Under the pieces are notes generated by a model. That model was given only the letters and a program-made list of their open reading frames with translations, ran no database searches and was not told the origin of the DNA. A stretch of DNA of 64,000 bases from Amphibalanus amphitrite (lineage: Eukaryota > Arthropoda > Thecostraca > Balanomorpha > Balanidae), in the NCBI RefSeq assembly GCF_019059575.1, contig NW_024881599.1, positions 186,001-250,000 of the forward strand. Reading direction: 5' to 3'. Below are positions 40,256 through 52,544 of this stretch, piece after piece; the first letter of the stretch is position 1, and each line of letters begins with the position of its first letter. The position numbers were made by a program, and so were the translations under genes.

Positions 40256-41121
40256 AAATGTAACGACATTAATACGGCACTCAATGGATTATAAATACTA
40301 ATGAAATTTACGAAGAACGAAATTTACGGAGAAAATTGGACATTTCCTTGACGCACGAAAAGATAACCAGCTGTTATAACTAGCTGTTATAACGTGAGTT
40401 TGCAAACCAAACGTGCCTGATGAAGCCAATTGAAGATCATATGAAAATTTATGTTTTGAACCGTCCACCACTTGAACCGTCTATATCAATAGCATGAGAG
40501 TAAGATAATCAACAGACGAGAGGGTTGAACTACAATGTGGGTGAGTTATAATGTAGGTAGCCGTCCGTAGGTAGCATATGTAGCAAATAGGTACTTTTAA
40601 TTAAAGTGCAGTGAACAACCACAAGACACGGCACAATTAAAGTGCAATGAACATCCGCAACACACGGCACAATATCAAGCAGTGAACAACACTTGTGTGA
40701 TCTGTGAGAGCGTTCGTGGCAGTGGTTCTGGGTGGCCAATGGTTTCCGGTGGGAGAATCTGTTTGGTAGTGACACTGGCGCCTCAACGCGCACTCATTTG
40801 ACCGCGTGTGGAAACGAGAGTGTATGACAAGTGAAAGCGAAACCTGGGCCGGCCGAAACCGAAAGTGAAACACCTGACAATAGCGGCGAAAGTGCCGATG
40901 ATTACACAAAGCGATAAAGGCAATACGCCTCCTTCCACGGTACCACAACTTTTTGGGAAAATGATCTTGCAAAGTGGACCGACCAAGATAATGCAAGACA
41001 AGTCAACCTAAATTATTCGAAGCAAACACAATGTACTGGACCGAACAGAAGTAACTAGATAAATTTAAAGTGGGTTCGTCTGCCCGAACAGGATCAAGGA
41101 TGATCCCACTTCTGACACCAA

Positions 41122-43102
41122 TGTGATTTCCGTTTTTCAGTTCGCCCCAGGCCGGGTCGAACGTCAGATGGCCTGGCGGTAGATCGTGTTCATCGTTGGA
41201 ATATTTGTGTGAAGGGAGTGGCAGGTGTTCTCGGAGCGGACGAGTTCGGTGGTATGTCCCAGTGTTCCAGTGAGCGTCTTCCCCTCGATTCCCCTGACAT
41301 ATACCCATTCCCCATTTTCTTCCCCGGTGCCCAGACCTCTTATTAAAGAATTGACTCCCGTCACCTAATGTATTTTACTAAGCTACAAGTGAGACAGAAA
41401 GCAGATAAAAGCGGGTTCGGGCCACCAGTAAATACCTTAGTGACATACGGTCAACTAATAGGTACGACTGTCGGGCACAGATAGCACGGGCCAACGGCCA
41501 ACGGTGCGGACTCATGCCGCCTGGCACGACCTCCCTAGATGCCGATGGATATTCACCGAGAAGAGCTACCGATGCCATGATAGCGGACGAAATGGTGTGG
41601 TGGAGTCATGTCAAGTGTTGACCTGGCCTGAAGGGCAGCAGTGAGTGTGGTGAGTGGAAAGAGTGGAAATGAAAGTGTGTGATTTTGGTGAACACTCACA
41701 TTGCAGCGGGGGAACGGTTCGAGTAGCTCGAGCAGCACGTCCAGCAGTCGTCAGGCCGAGAGCGAGAGGAGACTGAGCCCCCTTGGCTCTCGCCCGGTCC
41801 CGTTTTATGCGTTCTCCCCCCGAGTTTTTCTTTGTGGGCCTAGCTGCCGGCCGAACCCCCCGAACCCGAGAGGTGCTGCCCCCTACGGTCTTCTAAGTGG
41901 TGAAAGATGAGGTGTCGCTCCGGTCCGTTGTGAGTGTGTTTCTGAGAGTTGTTTGTCGTATCATGACATCGGCAGAGTAAGATTGGCTCGAATGTTTGGC
42001 TACACGTACGATCACATCTCTTCGGCTACGCTCTTATAGTTCTACTTGAATTTCAGTCGAGATACACACTAAGTAGACATTGACCATGACATCGGACATC
42101 GGTGAACATTTTTTCGGACAGCTTGCCTGCACAGTTCTAACGTTGGTTTTACTGGAATGGATCACCGCGAGATTACATGACACCGTTGATCGATCAGATA
42201 GAATACAACGATATTCAAAGTAGGACAGTTTGCCGGGTAAATATAACAATAACTTGACTTCGCTAAATCAAAATCAAACAGCACTACCTCGATGCACACA
42301 TTTCGGAACAGCTAGCCAGATCAATGGTAGCGTGATTGCGATTGAGCGTCTAACTCTCTTTCAGTCTTGAATGTAGAACGCTTTTATTGATGATATCACT
42401 AAATTTATTCTGCCACCAACCCCTTTCATCCTTGATCGTCCTGCCCGTCCGCGGTGTTGTCGACGGGCGCTGCCAGCGGGCGGTATTTGCCCGCGGCCCC
42501 CGAGTGCCGCCGGCCAGGGAGGCGTAGTCACCAGGCCGTGACGGCCGGCGTGGCGGCCGCATTTGGTCGTCCGGGACCGTGACAGACGTCGACGGTCGTT
42601 GTGGATGACGGCTTCGTCGAACGACGGGCGGCCGTTGTTTACTGCCTCGGCCGTCGAATGATGAGAGGGCTGCGTGACGGCCTGGCGGCCCTGCCGTCGG
42701 TGCAATAGGGCGGCGCCCTCTCCGCTCTGGAAGGCCAGATGACGTCCTTCGACTGCTCTATCTGTCATTCTGAGGGCAGAGGGTGATTTATAAGCGCGGC
42801 GCTGCACTGCGGTGGATTAATTTTTTCTATTAGAACTTATTTGAAGTCGGGAATACTGGCGCTGCGGCTCCCTTGCTGCAACACTGGAGGGGGGCGTAGT
42901 ACTTGTTTGTGTGCACCTGTAACTAGGTTATAACCGGGTTAACTAGTTTTTATTGATGGGCGCGGTTCTGATTACGAGTGCCGGCTGCTATGATGTTTTT
43001 GTTGATGGGCGCGGCTCTGTGACGAGTGAGGGCTGCCCTTCGGCCACCGGCCGTGCAGAGAGAGAAGGCGCTGACCGAAACGAGCGACTAATCATATAAT
43101 CA
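41122..43102 (-). repeat. LTR of the LARD-like element (5' LTR on the minus strand)
   Basis: This is the partner of 31357-33337. The primer-binding-like site lies directly next to its inner edge, at 41102-41121. Confidence 0.9.
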
Positions 43103-43104
43103 TA

Positions 43105-43368
43105 AGTCCAATTACCGGTCCATGAGGGGCCAGCTCTATGGGCCCCACACCCACCTGTAATAGCCCCACACCAATGTCTCTGAGGGCCCATAACAGCGAC
43201 TGTGATGGCCCTTACCGACGCCTCTAAGGGCCCACAACGGTCTCGAAGGTCCCTCACACGGGCCCGAAAGGCCCTGTGGCGCCAGTTGGCCGCTAGACTC
43301 CACACTGACCATATTTCGACTCAGACGGGCCCCACAGGGCTCGTAAGAGCACCTCACGGGCCCCTAAG
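43105..43368. repeat. GGCCC-rich degenerate repeat, continued
   Basis: This stretch continues the material interrupted at 31356. It contains GGGCCCACAACGG-type units and GGCGCCAGTTGGCCGCTAGA, comparable with 31108-31140 and 54940-54960. Confidence 0.6.
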
Positions 43369-43489
43369 TACCTGAGCATGACCGTATGTACCTACTGTGC
43401 ACTCAACATAATGGTCTGTTCGTTTATTGCAGAGAGTTGCCTCATTCAATGAACAATAAACTCGAATGTTTGAAATGCTTATCCAGCTA
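43369..43489 (+). repeat. Left LTR (121 bp) of the gypsy remnant
   Basis: It begins TACCTGAGCATGACCG and ends TTATCCAGCTA. It matches 51732-51852 over its full length. Confidence 0.85.
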
Positions 43490-43510
43490 TGAGGCAATTC
43501 CACTGAAGTT

Positions 43511-44182
43511 TTGCTATCTGATCGAGCCGACAAGCCTGCAACTACAGCTATGACCACTCCTGCTCAACCTTCGCCCTCTGCAATCCAGTTGCAGTGCCCC
43601 TGGCCCAACTGTGGGTTCCAGACTCCGGCGCTTGACGGGTCAGTGGGCATTCAGCTGCTGCAGATGCATCAGACAGCGTCGCACCCACCAACCGCTGCTG
43701 CCGCCCCTGAGAAGGCCAAGTTACCAACACTGGAGGTCTCGCCAGATGGTGTTGTAACAGACACGGCGCTGGGGGTCTTCAGGCAGCAGCTCACGACCTA
43801 CAAGCGAAGGGCCGGCATATCTGGCGATGACCCAGACACTGTCTTGCAAGCGCTGCCTTCGCCTGCGTACAGCCTGTTGTACGCCCGATTTGGTGCTGGA
43901 CTCACATCCTTGAGCGAGCACCAACTCCTGACTCATATCGCAGACCTCATGGTGCGACCTGAGAACCGGCTATCCCACATCCTCAAGCTCCAGCGGATGG
44001 AGCAAGATCCCGGTCAGCCCGTGGCGCAATTCGCGGCGAGGCTGCGTGAGGTGGCGCGACAGTGTCACTTGGTCGTACAGTGCCGTTGTGACCGGGCAGT
44101 AAGCTTCGAGGAGGAAATGGTGCTATTCCAGTTCTTGTCGGGCCTGTGCGACACCGAGGTGCAATCAGAGGGGTGGGACTAA
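43511..44182 (+). pseudogene. Gag-like ORF of the gypsy remnant, truncated
   Basis: This is a 223-residue open frame; the start could also be at 43550. It has a C2H2-like segment (CPWPNCGF...LLQMHQ) and a capsid-like helical region (FRQQLTTYKRRAG, PAYSLLYARFGAG, PVAQFAARLREVARQC, FLSGLCDTEVQ), as in invertebrate Ty3/gypsy Gag proteins. It breaks off where the nucleocapsid and protease should follow, with foreign sequence and a stop. Confidence 0.75.
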
Positions 44183-44589
44183 ATGCTTACTTCGAAATCT
44201 AAGCTGCGTTACGGCATTGGCGGTTATGTGCGGCGTGTATGCCGCATGATTAGTAAGCGGCGACCACTAAATTAAAGACTCAAACGCTCCGACCGGTTCT
44301 CAATGAATAACACTGCATACCAAAAATGCCAACCGCTCTCGTCATAAGATATTTAGCTTTAAATAACTAGGTTATCTACATCATCATTTTGAACCAAATT
44401 AATACTTTCAACTTAACTCACTCATTCCTTCCTTTGTTGGCTCCAAACAGTCTTTCGATTGTCTGGAAATCGTATGCTAAATCCCGTACCTGTATGCGAC
44501 TGGTGCATATAAAGGCCGATAAAAGAATTTGAATAGGCTCTGGCATGCGATTTCCTGGCTACCCAAAAAAGTCTGTTTCAGTCTTGCTA

Positions 44590-45165
44590 TCAAAACATGA
44601 CCTCGCCCGCACAGGGGGGGGGGGGTTGATGCAACCCCCCTACGGTTTTTCGCGAATAACTCGCTTAAAAAGCGGCTGATCGCGACGAAACTTTCAGTAC
44701 CCTCGCATTGATCAATTTAACACCCATCCTGAAAATTTCATGACCCTGACCCAAATGACCTTTGACCTGTGACCTACTTTTCGAGACCATGTTTGGCCGG
44801 AACCGCGATTCAGCGTATGTCGGCTCGCATTAGCAGCGCGTTTGCAGTCTTTTCGTGGTTTCAAGCGTTCAAACATGTGATATGATGTTGCCCCCATGCA
44901 TTAGGGTGGGTGTAAAGGTCACCTGAAGGTCAGGTCAGTTCATTGACCTTTGGTGACCTCGGTTCACTTTTTCGAGTTTGACATGTTTCTAGATCAGTTT
45001 TTCGAGCTGAATTCGAATTAAGCAACCACATGAACGTTTACAAAGTAGTTTTGGTGCCTTCGTAACCTGTTACGAGGCTGTCAGAGGCGGTTGACACCTA
45101 CTACAAATACCTGGCAGGACCTCTACTGGTTGACCTGAGCTGACCTAACCCGACCTGGCCTAAAT
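44590..45165. mobile_element. Partial family-B-like unit
   Basis: A long G-run/C-run hairpin (around GGTTGATGCAACC) is followed by GTTTTTCGCGAATAACTCGC and repeated TGACCT half-sites. No TTAA borders are seen, so it is likely truncated. Confidence 0.6.
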
Positions 45166-45724
45166 GAATGAAGACATCATCTGTGATCAAAACTAGCATG
45201 ATATTCGTGATCAGCACCCCGAAAAACCCCATAGCAGCCACACTACGACGCAGGGGCGTAACTTTTTGGTTTTCGTTGGGGGGGCAACGCTGTCGGGGGC
45301 GCCTTTTTAAGGGCATGGGGGCGTCTCCCCGTGACTGTCTAGAAATAAGTCTTATTTCAGTTTACGGCAGCATTTTTTTTTTACCATAGCACGTTGTTTT
45401 TGTGCCGTCGTGTTTTGGCACGTTATGTTGCAGTTTTTTTTTTCTGAAATAGCGCGCCAAAAGCGCGGAATGATTTTGTAACCAAATACATTTTGAAAGC
45501 ACTTTGGGGACCAGAGACCGGGGCGGGTAGTGGAATTGGGGACCAGGGTAGTGACGCCTTATTAAACAACGCATATGGTAGTTCTTCTAAAGAAACGAGA
45601 CGAACTGATGAATTGACAAAAAGAAAAGAAAAAACAACTGATAAAAAGGCGAGATTAAAGAAACAAATCTCTAAAACTTCACCCCACGCAGAAGCAAGGG
45701 ACGTTTTTACGCCTCCCCTTTTAA

Positions 45725-46669
45725 CCCTCGCACGACCAGGCCATTTCTCATAACACGAACGACCAGGGGGGGGGGGTTGTTACGACCCCCCCATGGCGTT
45801 TCGAAACGGAAGGTCGTAGAGCTTAGCGAAAAAAAACCAACGGATTGCTCTCAACGAGATCTCGCGATTGGTGGTATATTTTTTGGTCCTAGGTCAACAT
45901 TTGACCTACTTATGAGCGGTCAAAGGTCAAATTTTCCGAAAAAATGAAAATTTTTGAACTTTCCGCGGCGATTGCGGCAAAACGGTGGGAGATATCGACT
46001 TGAAACCTTCACTATCGTGTTCCTTGATCAATTCTCTATCGTTTGGTATGTATTTCGTTTCCCTAGCTCTAAAAATGGCGCGTTGGGAGCGCCGGAAGTC
46101 GGCAAGGTCACAGTCGGCGGCAGAAATTCGAAAAATCAACATTGAAATTTTTGAAATCTGATTGTATTTTTGGATTTGGGAGGTCCATTTGCTCCCTATA
46201 GAAGCTAATATTGCTGCATATTCCCATTGAGGTGACAAGAATTAGCAAAATAGTGGTTCGGGCGCTTTTCAAAAATAGTACCGGACGCTGTTCCTCTTGT
46301 GACGTCATAACTCCGTGACCTGACCTGACCCGGTCAGTTTTCTTGCACCACACGATAGCCAATGCTTGCCCCAACATGCATGGGAAGTTTCATCATGATC
46401 CATCAAACAATGTGGGTATCACCGGCAGAAAACCTAGGGATTCGGCGCACACGTTTGGTAACTGTCGGCCGGAGGCTGTACCTCTTATGACGTCATAACT
46501 CCGTGACCTGACATGACCCGATCAATTTTTTTTTCGGCAAAAGATGCGCAAAGGTTGCCCCAGAGGGTATTGAAAATTTCAGCCCGCTACGACAAGCCGT
46601 TTAGCGCGCACTTCGAAAAAACCTCAGGGGGGGGGGGTTGATACAACCCCCCCCCTAGGCGTTCTAGGG
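45725..46669. mobile_element. TTAA-flanked element, family B
   Basis: TTAA lies at 45721-45724 and 46670-46673. The ends start CCCTCGCACG and finish CGTTCTAGGG. G/C-run hairpins lie near both ends. TGACCT sites and two copies of GACGTCATAACTCCGTGACC are inside. No transposase is present. Confidence 0.82.
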
Positions 46670-46769
46670 TTAAGTTAAGAACACACTTCATACTGCATCT
46701 TTTCCGCACGTGTTCTAGAAGCAAACCAGTGGCAAAAATTTGCCCTCATCGAAAAAAAAAATAAAAAAT

Positions 46770-47933
46770 TGCCCCCTCCCCGCCCGCGCCGGGCCGGGGG
46801 GGGGGGAGTGAACACCTCCCCTGCGGTTTTTCGCAGATATCTCAAAACTCCGCGCCGCCGTTTTTGGCACACCTGTTCATGCATCTTTTTTTTACACATG
46901 TGCAAATTTCAGACCCAGAGCTCTCAAGGTCAGGTCACCAGGTCACGTCAAAAGACCTCACCTCAGAAAAAAGTTGCAATCCTCGTCATAGCTACACCGA
47001 CTGAACGATCGCCTTGAAACTTTCAGCGATTGATAAGAGTAACAGTATGTCTAAAATGTTTATCTCGGAATTTTGATATCAGTGACCTATGGTCAGGTCA
47101 ATTTTGCGACCTCTCCATTAAAAGTCAATGGGAGAAAATTGAAATGAGCCTTTTTTGGACGAATGGTATTTAGAACCCTCTCAAACATCGTTTCATAGGT
47201 AAACATGATACACTGAATCGGAAAAAATGCACCTGTGACCCCTCTGTGTGCCCTTGAGGTCATCTCAGGTCATAGACGGTCACCACCAGTTTTTTGGCTG
47301 TAACTTTTGATAAAGGCGTGCTAGAGCGATGAAAACACTTCAGATGTATTCAGCTCGACGATACGGATCGACTGATATGCAACATGACCCTTTTCGGTCA
47401 GGTTATGACCTTGACCTGAGGTCAAATTTTAAAAATGACCTTTCAAGGTCAAAAAATACTTCATTCGACGCGTCTCGACGAGAGGAACATGATGCTGCCA
47501 AAAGTAATGTCGTGGCACTCTTAAGTCAAAAGTTATTGCCGAAAAACAGTTTTCGTGAAAACTGCTATTTTACAGTTTTTGCCCTTTGGAGGCTAAACCG
47601 TTGACCTTAGGTCAAATCTGAGAACAATGGTCAGAAAGGTCTGTAAAAGGGCTATCGAATGCGCTTTTCCGCGGCGCTGTAGCTCTATTGGTCCCGAGTT
47701 AGCCGTTGCAGTTTCCAAAATTGTTGAAATGGCCTACATTTGACCTTCGATGACCTCAGGCGACCTGACCTTTGACCTGACCCAAAAAATGACCGAAGTG
47801 TTTCCGTCATTATTTTTGACGCTCTTTCGAATGATGCTTACTGCGTGTCGCTACGTGGCCCAGGAGCCGAGTTAGACCAGACACCCCCCTCACCGCCCGG
47901 CGCGGAAGTCGCGGAGCACCAGCCCGGCGCGGG
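46770..47933. mobile_element. Family B element with degenerate left end
   Basis: The right end CCGGCGCGGG is followed by TTAA (47934-47937). The left end near CCCGCGCCGGGCCGG lacks an intact TTAA. The interior matches copies 1 and 2, for example ATCTCGGAATTTTGATATCA and repeated AGGTCA sites. Confidence 0.7.
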
Positions 47934-48069
47934 TTAATCCCAGGCTGAGAGCGTTCAAGCTTAGGTCACCCATATACATCTGTATACCGAGACATGCAGA
48001 AGTCTGTGGCTCACCAGGTGATATCAAGTTATCACGAAATGATACCTACAAATTACTCCTGCTTTGATA

Positions 48070-48955
48070 GAGGTGGCAAAACGTGAAAATTTTGGGAACC
48101 AGACTCGAACCAGACCCGGCTGGACATTTCTGGAACCAGTCGGACCCGGTCTAAGTTGGAATCGGAACCAGTTGGACCCGTTCCCCAAAAGTCAATTACC
48201 TAATACAAACCGTTTGTAGAAATCATTAAAGGGACCCTCCCACCTTAACATTAGATTTGAGTTGAGATAGCCAAAATGGGGTCCTTGGCTCACAATTACC
48301 GGTTTCGGCACTTACAACATCGAGAAATGCCTTAAATCGGAAATATTGAATTTCAAAATTGCAGCATTTTGATTCAGAGGGGCTAATGCATAGGTATACC
48401 CCTCTGAATGTGTGACGTCAGCGCAGATATCTAACGATTTTTAAATGTTTGACTAAAACGTTTTGTAGCACGCGGTGGTATACGCTGCTTAGCGCGCAAC
48501 AAATGCCGCACTTTCAAATAAAGTCGCTAGAAACAGCGGAGATCCCACAAAGTAAACAAAAGTAAAAGTCTAATATCTTGAAAACAGGTGAATATTTTTC
48601 GATGAAATTTGGTAGATATTCGTTTTTGCTCTTTCTGAACCGAGCGACATCACTTTCATGCCGATTCATTAACGTTTTTGAAGGTGGGAGGGTCCCTTTA
48701 ATTGCATCGTGTAAAACAGCCCTTTTCCCACTGATAATACTTATGAACTACAGTGTACAAAGGAACATACATGAGCAAATGTTTTCTTTCCATCCACTTC
48801 ATATTTTGCAATCATATGTAGTGTCCACTATGTATGGTTTATGGTAGGACCCGGTTGGACCCGCCAGAAAATTTCCAGGAACCGATCCGGACCCATATGG
48901 GTCCAGACCGGTTCTTTTGACCGGGTCCTCGGGTCCACATTTTGTCACCCTTTGA
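48070..48955. mobile_element. Inverted-repeat element with GGACCCG motifs, host of a nested MITE
   Basis: The ends GGTGGCAAAACGTG and (complement) GGTGACAAAATGTGGACC are related. Both sides hold degenerate GGACCCGGTTGGACCCG-type repeats. The family A MITE at 48230 splits it. Confidence 0.5.
48230..48697. mobile_element. TTAA-flanked MITE, family A copy 2
   Basis: TTAA flanks both sides (48226-48229 and 48698-48701). The ends are AGGGACCCTCCCACCTT and complement. It is about 468 bp, and close to the reverse complement of the copy at 56926. Confidence 0.92.
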
Positions 48956-48959
48956 ACAA

Positions 48960-50566
48960 AAAAGATGATGTAGGATACCAGTATAGTCAGAGGAGCGCTA
49001 ACATTGGCTCGATGGGTGCTATGAACCGTTGGGACGCTACGCCAAGCAAGAGTGGCGCTTTAACAGCAGGGATACCATAACACACAAGGCCCTGTGGGAC
49101 GATTACATTGACTCAAGGGGTGCCCTTTAGAATCGGTGCGACACCGTGCAGAGGGCGCCATTCTTAACCACATCAATTTTAATACTCACTGCAGATGGCC
49201 TCCAAACTGTCTCGAGGGGTGCCTTCAGGAACCGATGGAACAGCCACCGAAATAGGGGCGCCGCTCTAGCTGCAGTGATGAAATAAGGTATTGACCGCAT
49301 TGACCAGAGGAGCGCTTCATGTGGCTAAAGGGGCGCGTTGGTAAACTGGTGGGGCGCCACCCCATGCCCAGCGAGGGGCGTCGTACTTAGCAAGGAAATT
49401 ATGTAAGTCAGAGGAGCGCGAACTTCGGCTCGAGGGGCGCTTGTATGAACCGTTGAGGCGCTAACCTAGCTAAGTGTGCCGTTTTAGCAGCAGGGATGCC
49501 ATAACACACTATAGCGTGCTATGGTATCTAGTCCCTCTAGCCTCCCCCCCCCCTCCCCGAGGAGCGATGATTATGACTCAAGGAGCGCCCTTAAGAATTG
49601 GTAGGCCACATACATTTCATTACTCAGTGCAGAGGGGCGCCAAAACGGGCACGAGGGGCGCCTTCAGGAGCCAATGGGGCAGTCTACGGACTGGGGGCGC
49701 TGTTCTAGCAACAATGATGATAAGGTATTGGCCAGAGGGGCGCTTCATCCACCTGAAGGGTCACATTGATAAACGGATGGGGCGCCGCTCTGCATGCGGG
49801 GGCATTAGTTATTAGCAAAACAGATGACATAAGACGTGCGTGTTGTCAGAGGGGCACCACTTTGGCTCGAGGGGCGCTTTTTAACCAATGGGGCACGCTA
49901 TTTAGCTAAGTTTTTACTTGCCGCAAGCGGCGCACCATCCCTGAGGAACGTTACACAAACGACTGACGACTCTCTCGACATGGGCATCAGAGGTGCCCCT
50001 ATAGACCTCACAGGCGTCTCTAATTCCCATTGAGGCGCCCCTTTGGGCTTCAACTGGAGCTCCTCTTTCTATGGGCCTCGGAGGCGCCCCCATTTGGCAT
50101 TCAGTCTCCCCTCTTTCGTATTGGGGCGCCATTATGGCCTTAATGGGCGCCCCTTTTTCATGTGGGCGCCCCCTATACTATAGACCTCAGAGGCACCCCG
50201 AAGGGCCTCAGAGGCCAATAAGGTTTAGGTGCCCCTCTTTCGCATGCAGGCGCCCCTGTGGCCATCTCAGGCGCCCGTGTTTTGCATTGAGGCGCCCCTG
50301 AGGACTTCATGGGCGCCCCTCTTTCGCATGCAGGCGCCCCCACGGCCTCAGAGGTTCCCCTCTCACGCATCCCATTTCCATATAGGCGATGGCGCCCCCT
50401 TGAAAGATGGCGCACGCGCTCCTATGACGCCGCTGGCCCGTGAGGGCGCCTTTCGGGCCTGGGGGCGCCCAACAAGGTTGGGGGGGCAAACGGAATGTTG
50501 GGGTGGCAAAATTTCAAGTTGGGGGGGCACCTGCCTCCCCAAAAGTATACAAAGTTACGCCCCTGT
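48960..50566. repeat. GAGGGGCGC/GGCGCCCC degenerate repeat block
   Basis: Short units such as TCAGAGGAGCGC, GGCTCGAGGGGCGC and, further on, AGGCGCCCCT recur every 50-100 bases and change orientation near 49.95 kb. The right edge ends AAGTTACGCCCCTG, complementary to CAGGGGCGTAACTT at 45251, which could be the two ends of one element. Confidence 0.65.
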
Positions 50567-50569
50567 CGC

Positions 50570-51388
50570 GCACTCTTGCAGCACCGCAACACCCCTGACA
50601 GAGACACCGGCTTGTCCCCAGCTGAGCTAGTCCTCGGGAGACAGTTGCGGGACTTCCTCCCAGGGCTACCGCTGCAGCCCCCCCTACGTAACCACAAGGA
50701 TCTCAGCCAGACGTGGCAAGATGTCGCATGCTGGAGGGAGAAAGCACTAGCCAAGCGCACCTCTCGTGACCATGAGCGTCTGCAAGCACACACTAAGGAC
50801 CTGCCTCCACTAAAAGCTGGCCAGCATGTGCTGGTTCAAAATCAGTCGGGCAACCACCCTCGAAACTGGGACCGCCGTGGAGTGGTGGTGGCCGCATTGC
50901 CGTTTCGGCAATACCAGATCATGCTCGACGGATCACGACGGATGACCCTACGCAATCGGAAGTTCTTGCGCTCGTTTGTACCCCTCGCGCACACGACACC
51001 TACTGTCCCTCTTCCCGCGCCCAGGCCCCACCCCGCCGATCACGGTCTGCACCACCCACAGCTGCGACCTGGCACTGCTCAGTCTTCGCTGACTGGCACA
51101 CCACCGTCCCAGACCGACGGGGCTGAGTCACTTCCGCCCCCCGCGCAGGGCCCCAGTCCAGAGCCAGATCCTGCAAACGCCGCCTCATCGCCCTCGGCGA
51201 CCCCTCCAGCTGTGGCCCTTGAATCAGGGACGCACTCCCCTGACCGACAGCCTACTGCTATACCGGTGTGTCTCCCGAATCACTGTCACCCGTGCTCGCG
51301 TTCCCTAACCACCCCTCGCTCAGACCGGGAGCTGCCACCGTCCTCTCGGGGTCGCCGACGGTTCGCACGTGATGTTCTCGATCTGTAG
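50570..51388 (+). pseudogene. Integrase C-terminal fragment of the gypsy remnant
   Basis: The open frame resumes with LLQHRNTPDRDTGLSPAEL, VLGRQLRDFLPG, LPPLKAGQHVLVQNQSG, WDRRGVVV and YQIMLDGSRRMTLRNRKFLR, the end of a Ty3/gypsy integrase, followed by a Pro/Ser-rich tail and stop at 51388. The catalytic core is missing, so it cannot integrate DNA. Confidence 0.85.
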
Positions 51389-51731
51389 TATCTCTGCGCC
51401 ACCTATGTGCTGCTTACCGACTACTAGCGCCCAGTGATGCACAACATGTACCCGACAAGCGCCCGGTGTGCGCACTCGTGTGTTCGTCGTCACTGCGTGT
51501 GTTTTACGAGTCATGTGCGCACTCGTGTGTTCGTCGTAACTGCGTGTGCTTTACGAGTCATCCAGTGTTTCTTTCACATGCGTTCCAGACCTTCCTGTAA
51601 TGCGGATTATGCCATGTCTCTTTTGACCATCATGTTGCTTACTGGGGAAGTTACCACGTTCATTTTCATTTTTAGCTTCCGCAACAAGATCTCGTGCCTG
51701 CGTTTCGCATCCACTCGTTTCCGTGGGGGCA

Positions 51732-51852
51732 TACCTGAGCATGACCGTATGTACCTACTGTGCACTCAACATAATGGTCTGTTCGTTTATTGCAGAGAGT
51801 TGCCTCATTCAATGAACAATAAACTCGAATGTTTGAAATGCTTATCCAGCTA
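51732..51852 (+). repeat. Right LTR (121 bp) of the gypsy remnant
   Basis: It has the same length and ends as the left LTR. It is preceded by a short purine-rich stretch (GTGGGGGCA), a weak polypurine tract. Confidence 0.85.
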
Positions 51853-51857
51853 CTAAG

Positions 51858-51993
51858 TAGCCACACTAATATCTCCATAAGAGCCCACGCGGGCTTCTTA
51901 GGGCACCTTGGCGGCCTCTGAGGGGCCCTCGGCGGTCTCTACCGGCCTCAGGGCCATTGCGGGCCTGAAGGCCCTTACTGACCTATAAGGGAC
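51858..51993. repeat. GGCCC-rich degenerate repeat, continued
   Basis: This is another segment of the split GGCCC repeat (TTGGCGGCCTCTGAGGGGCC), between the gypsy remnant and the next insertion. Confidence 0.6.
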
Positions 51994-52544
51994 CAGGGGC
52001 CGTATTCACGTCGATCATTTTCGTAAGAATTTTCTTACGCACGACCTACTTCTTACGAAAATTTGGTATTCACGTCGACAGCAAAAATATCTTACGAATA
52101 AAAAAATTGTCGTAGACAGTTTGCGATTCACGTCGACCTTTTCTTAAGAATTCTCGTAAGAATGTCGTAAGTGCGATTCACGTCGTTTCATCTTAAGAAT
52201 TTCTTAAGTTTTTCGTAAGAACATAATGTTAACGGTATGGTGGACTTACGAATACTCACCGAGCTGTCGTAAACTGACGCAACGATATATCAGTGCAGTA
52301 GGCTAAGACTAAAATGACGAATTATTTTAAGAATTGACACTAACGGTTGTCTGGACTAAGAATGGCTGTTATTATTGAGCAAAATTATTACCAGCGAGCG
52401 AGTGAAGCGAAGTCTTTTCAATAAAACGGGAAAATATCAGTATGAGCGGCCCGGCCCGGCCTGTAATGCTTTTGGAGGCCTACCTATATCTCATCAACCG
52501 CTGGACTGATTGACCTGTGGTCTTCTTGCTGGGCTGCCCCATGT

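Larger units (their letters stand above)
31357..43102 (-). mobile_element. Large LTR element without coding capacity (LARD-like)
   Basis: Two direct repeats of 1981 bp, 31357-33337 and 41122-43102, lie at a constant 9765-bp offset with no difference noticed. They have TG...CA ends when read on the minus strand. Immediately inside the 43102-side LTR, on the minus strand, is TGGTGTCAGAAGTGGGATCA, a plausible tRNA primer binding site. The 7.8-kb interior has no gag, protease, reverse transcriptase or integrase; it contains tandem arrays and a MITE. No clean target duplication is visible (left flank GAGTC, right flank TAAGTC). LARDs depend on enzymes from other elements. Confidence 0.88.
43369..51852 (+). 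mobile_element. Ty3/gypsy retrotransposon remnant, gutted and refilled with other repeats
   Basis: Direct 121-bp repeats at 43369-43489 and 51732-51852 serve as short LTRs. CTAAG flanks both outer sides (43364-43368 and 51853-51857), a clean target duplication. Inside are a gag-like ORF at the left and the integrase C-terminus at the right. Protease, reverse transcriptase and most of integrase are absent; 44.2-50.57 kb holds unrelated repeats. Confidence 0.85.
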
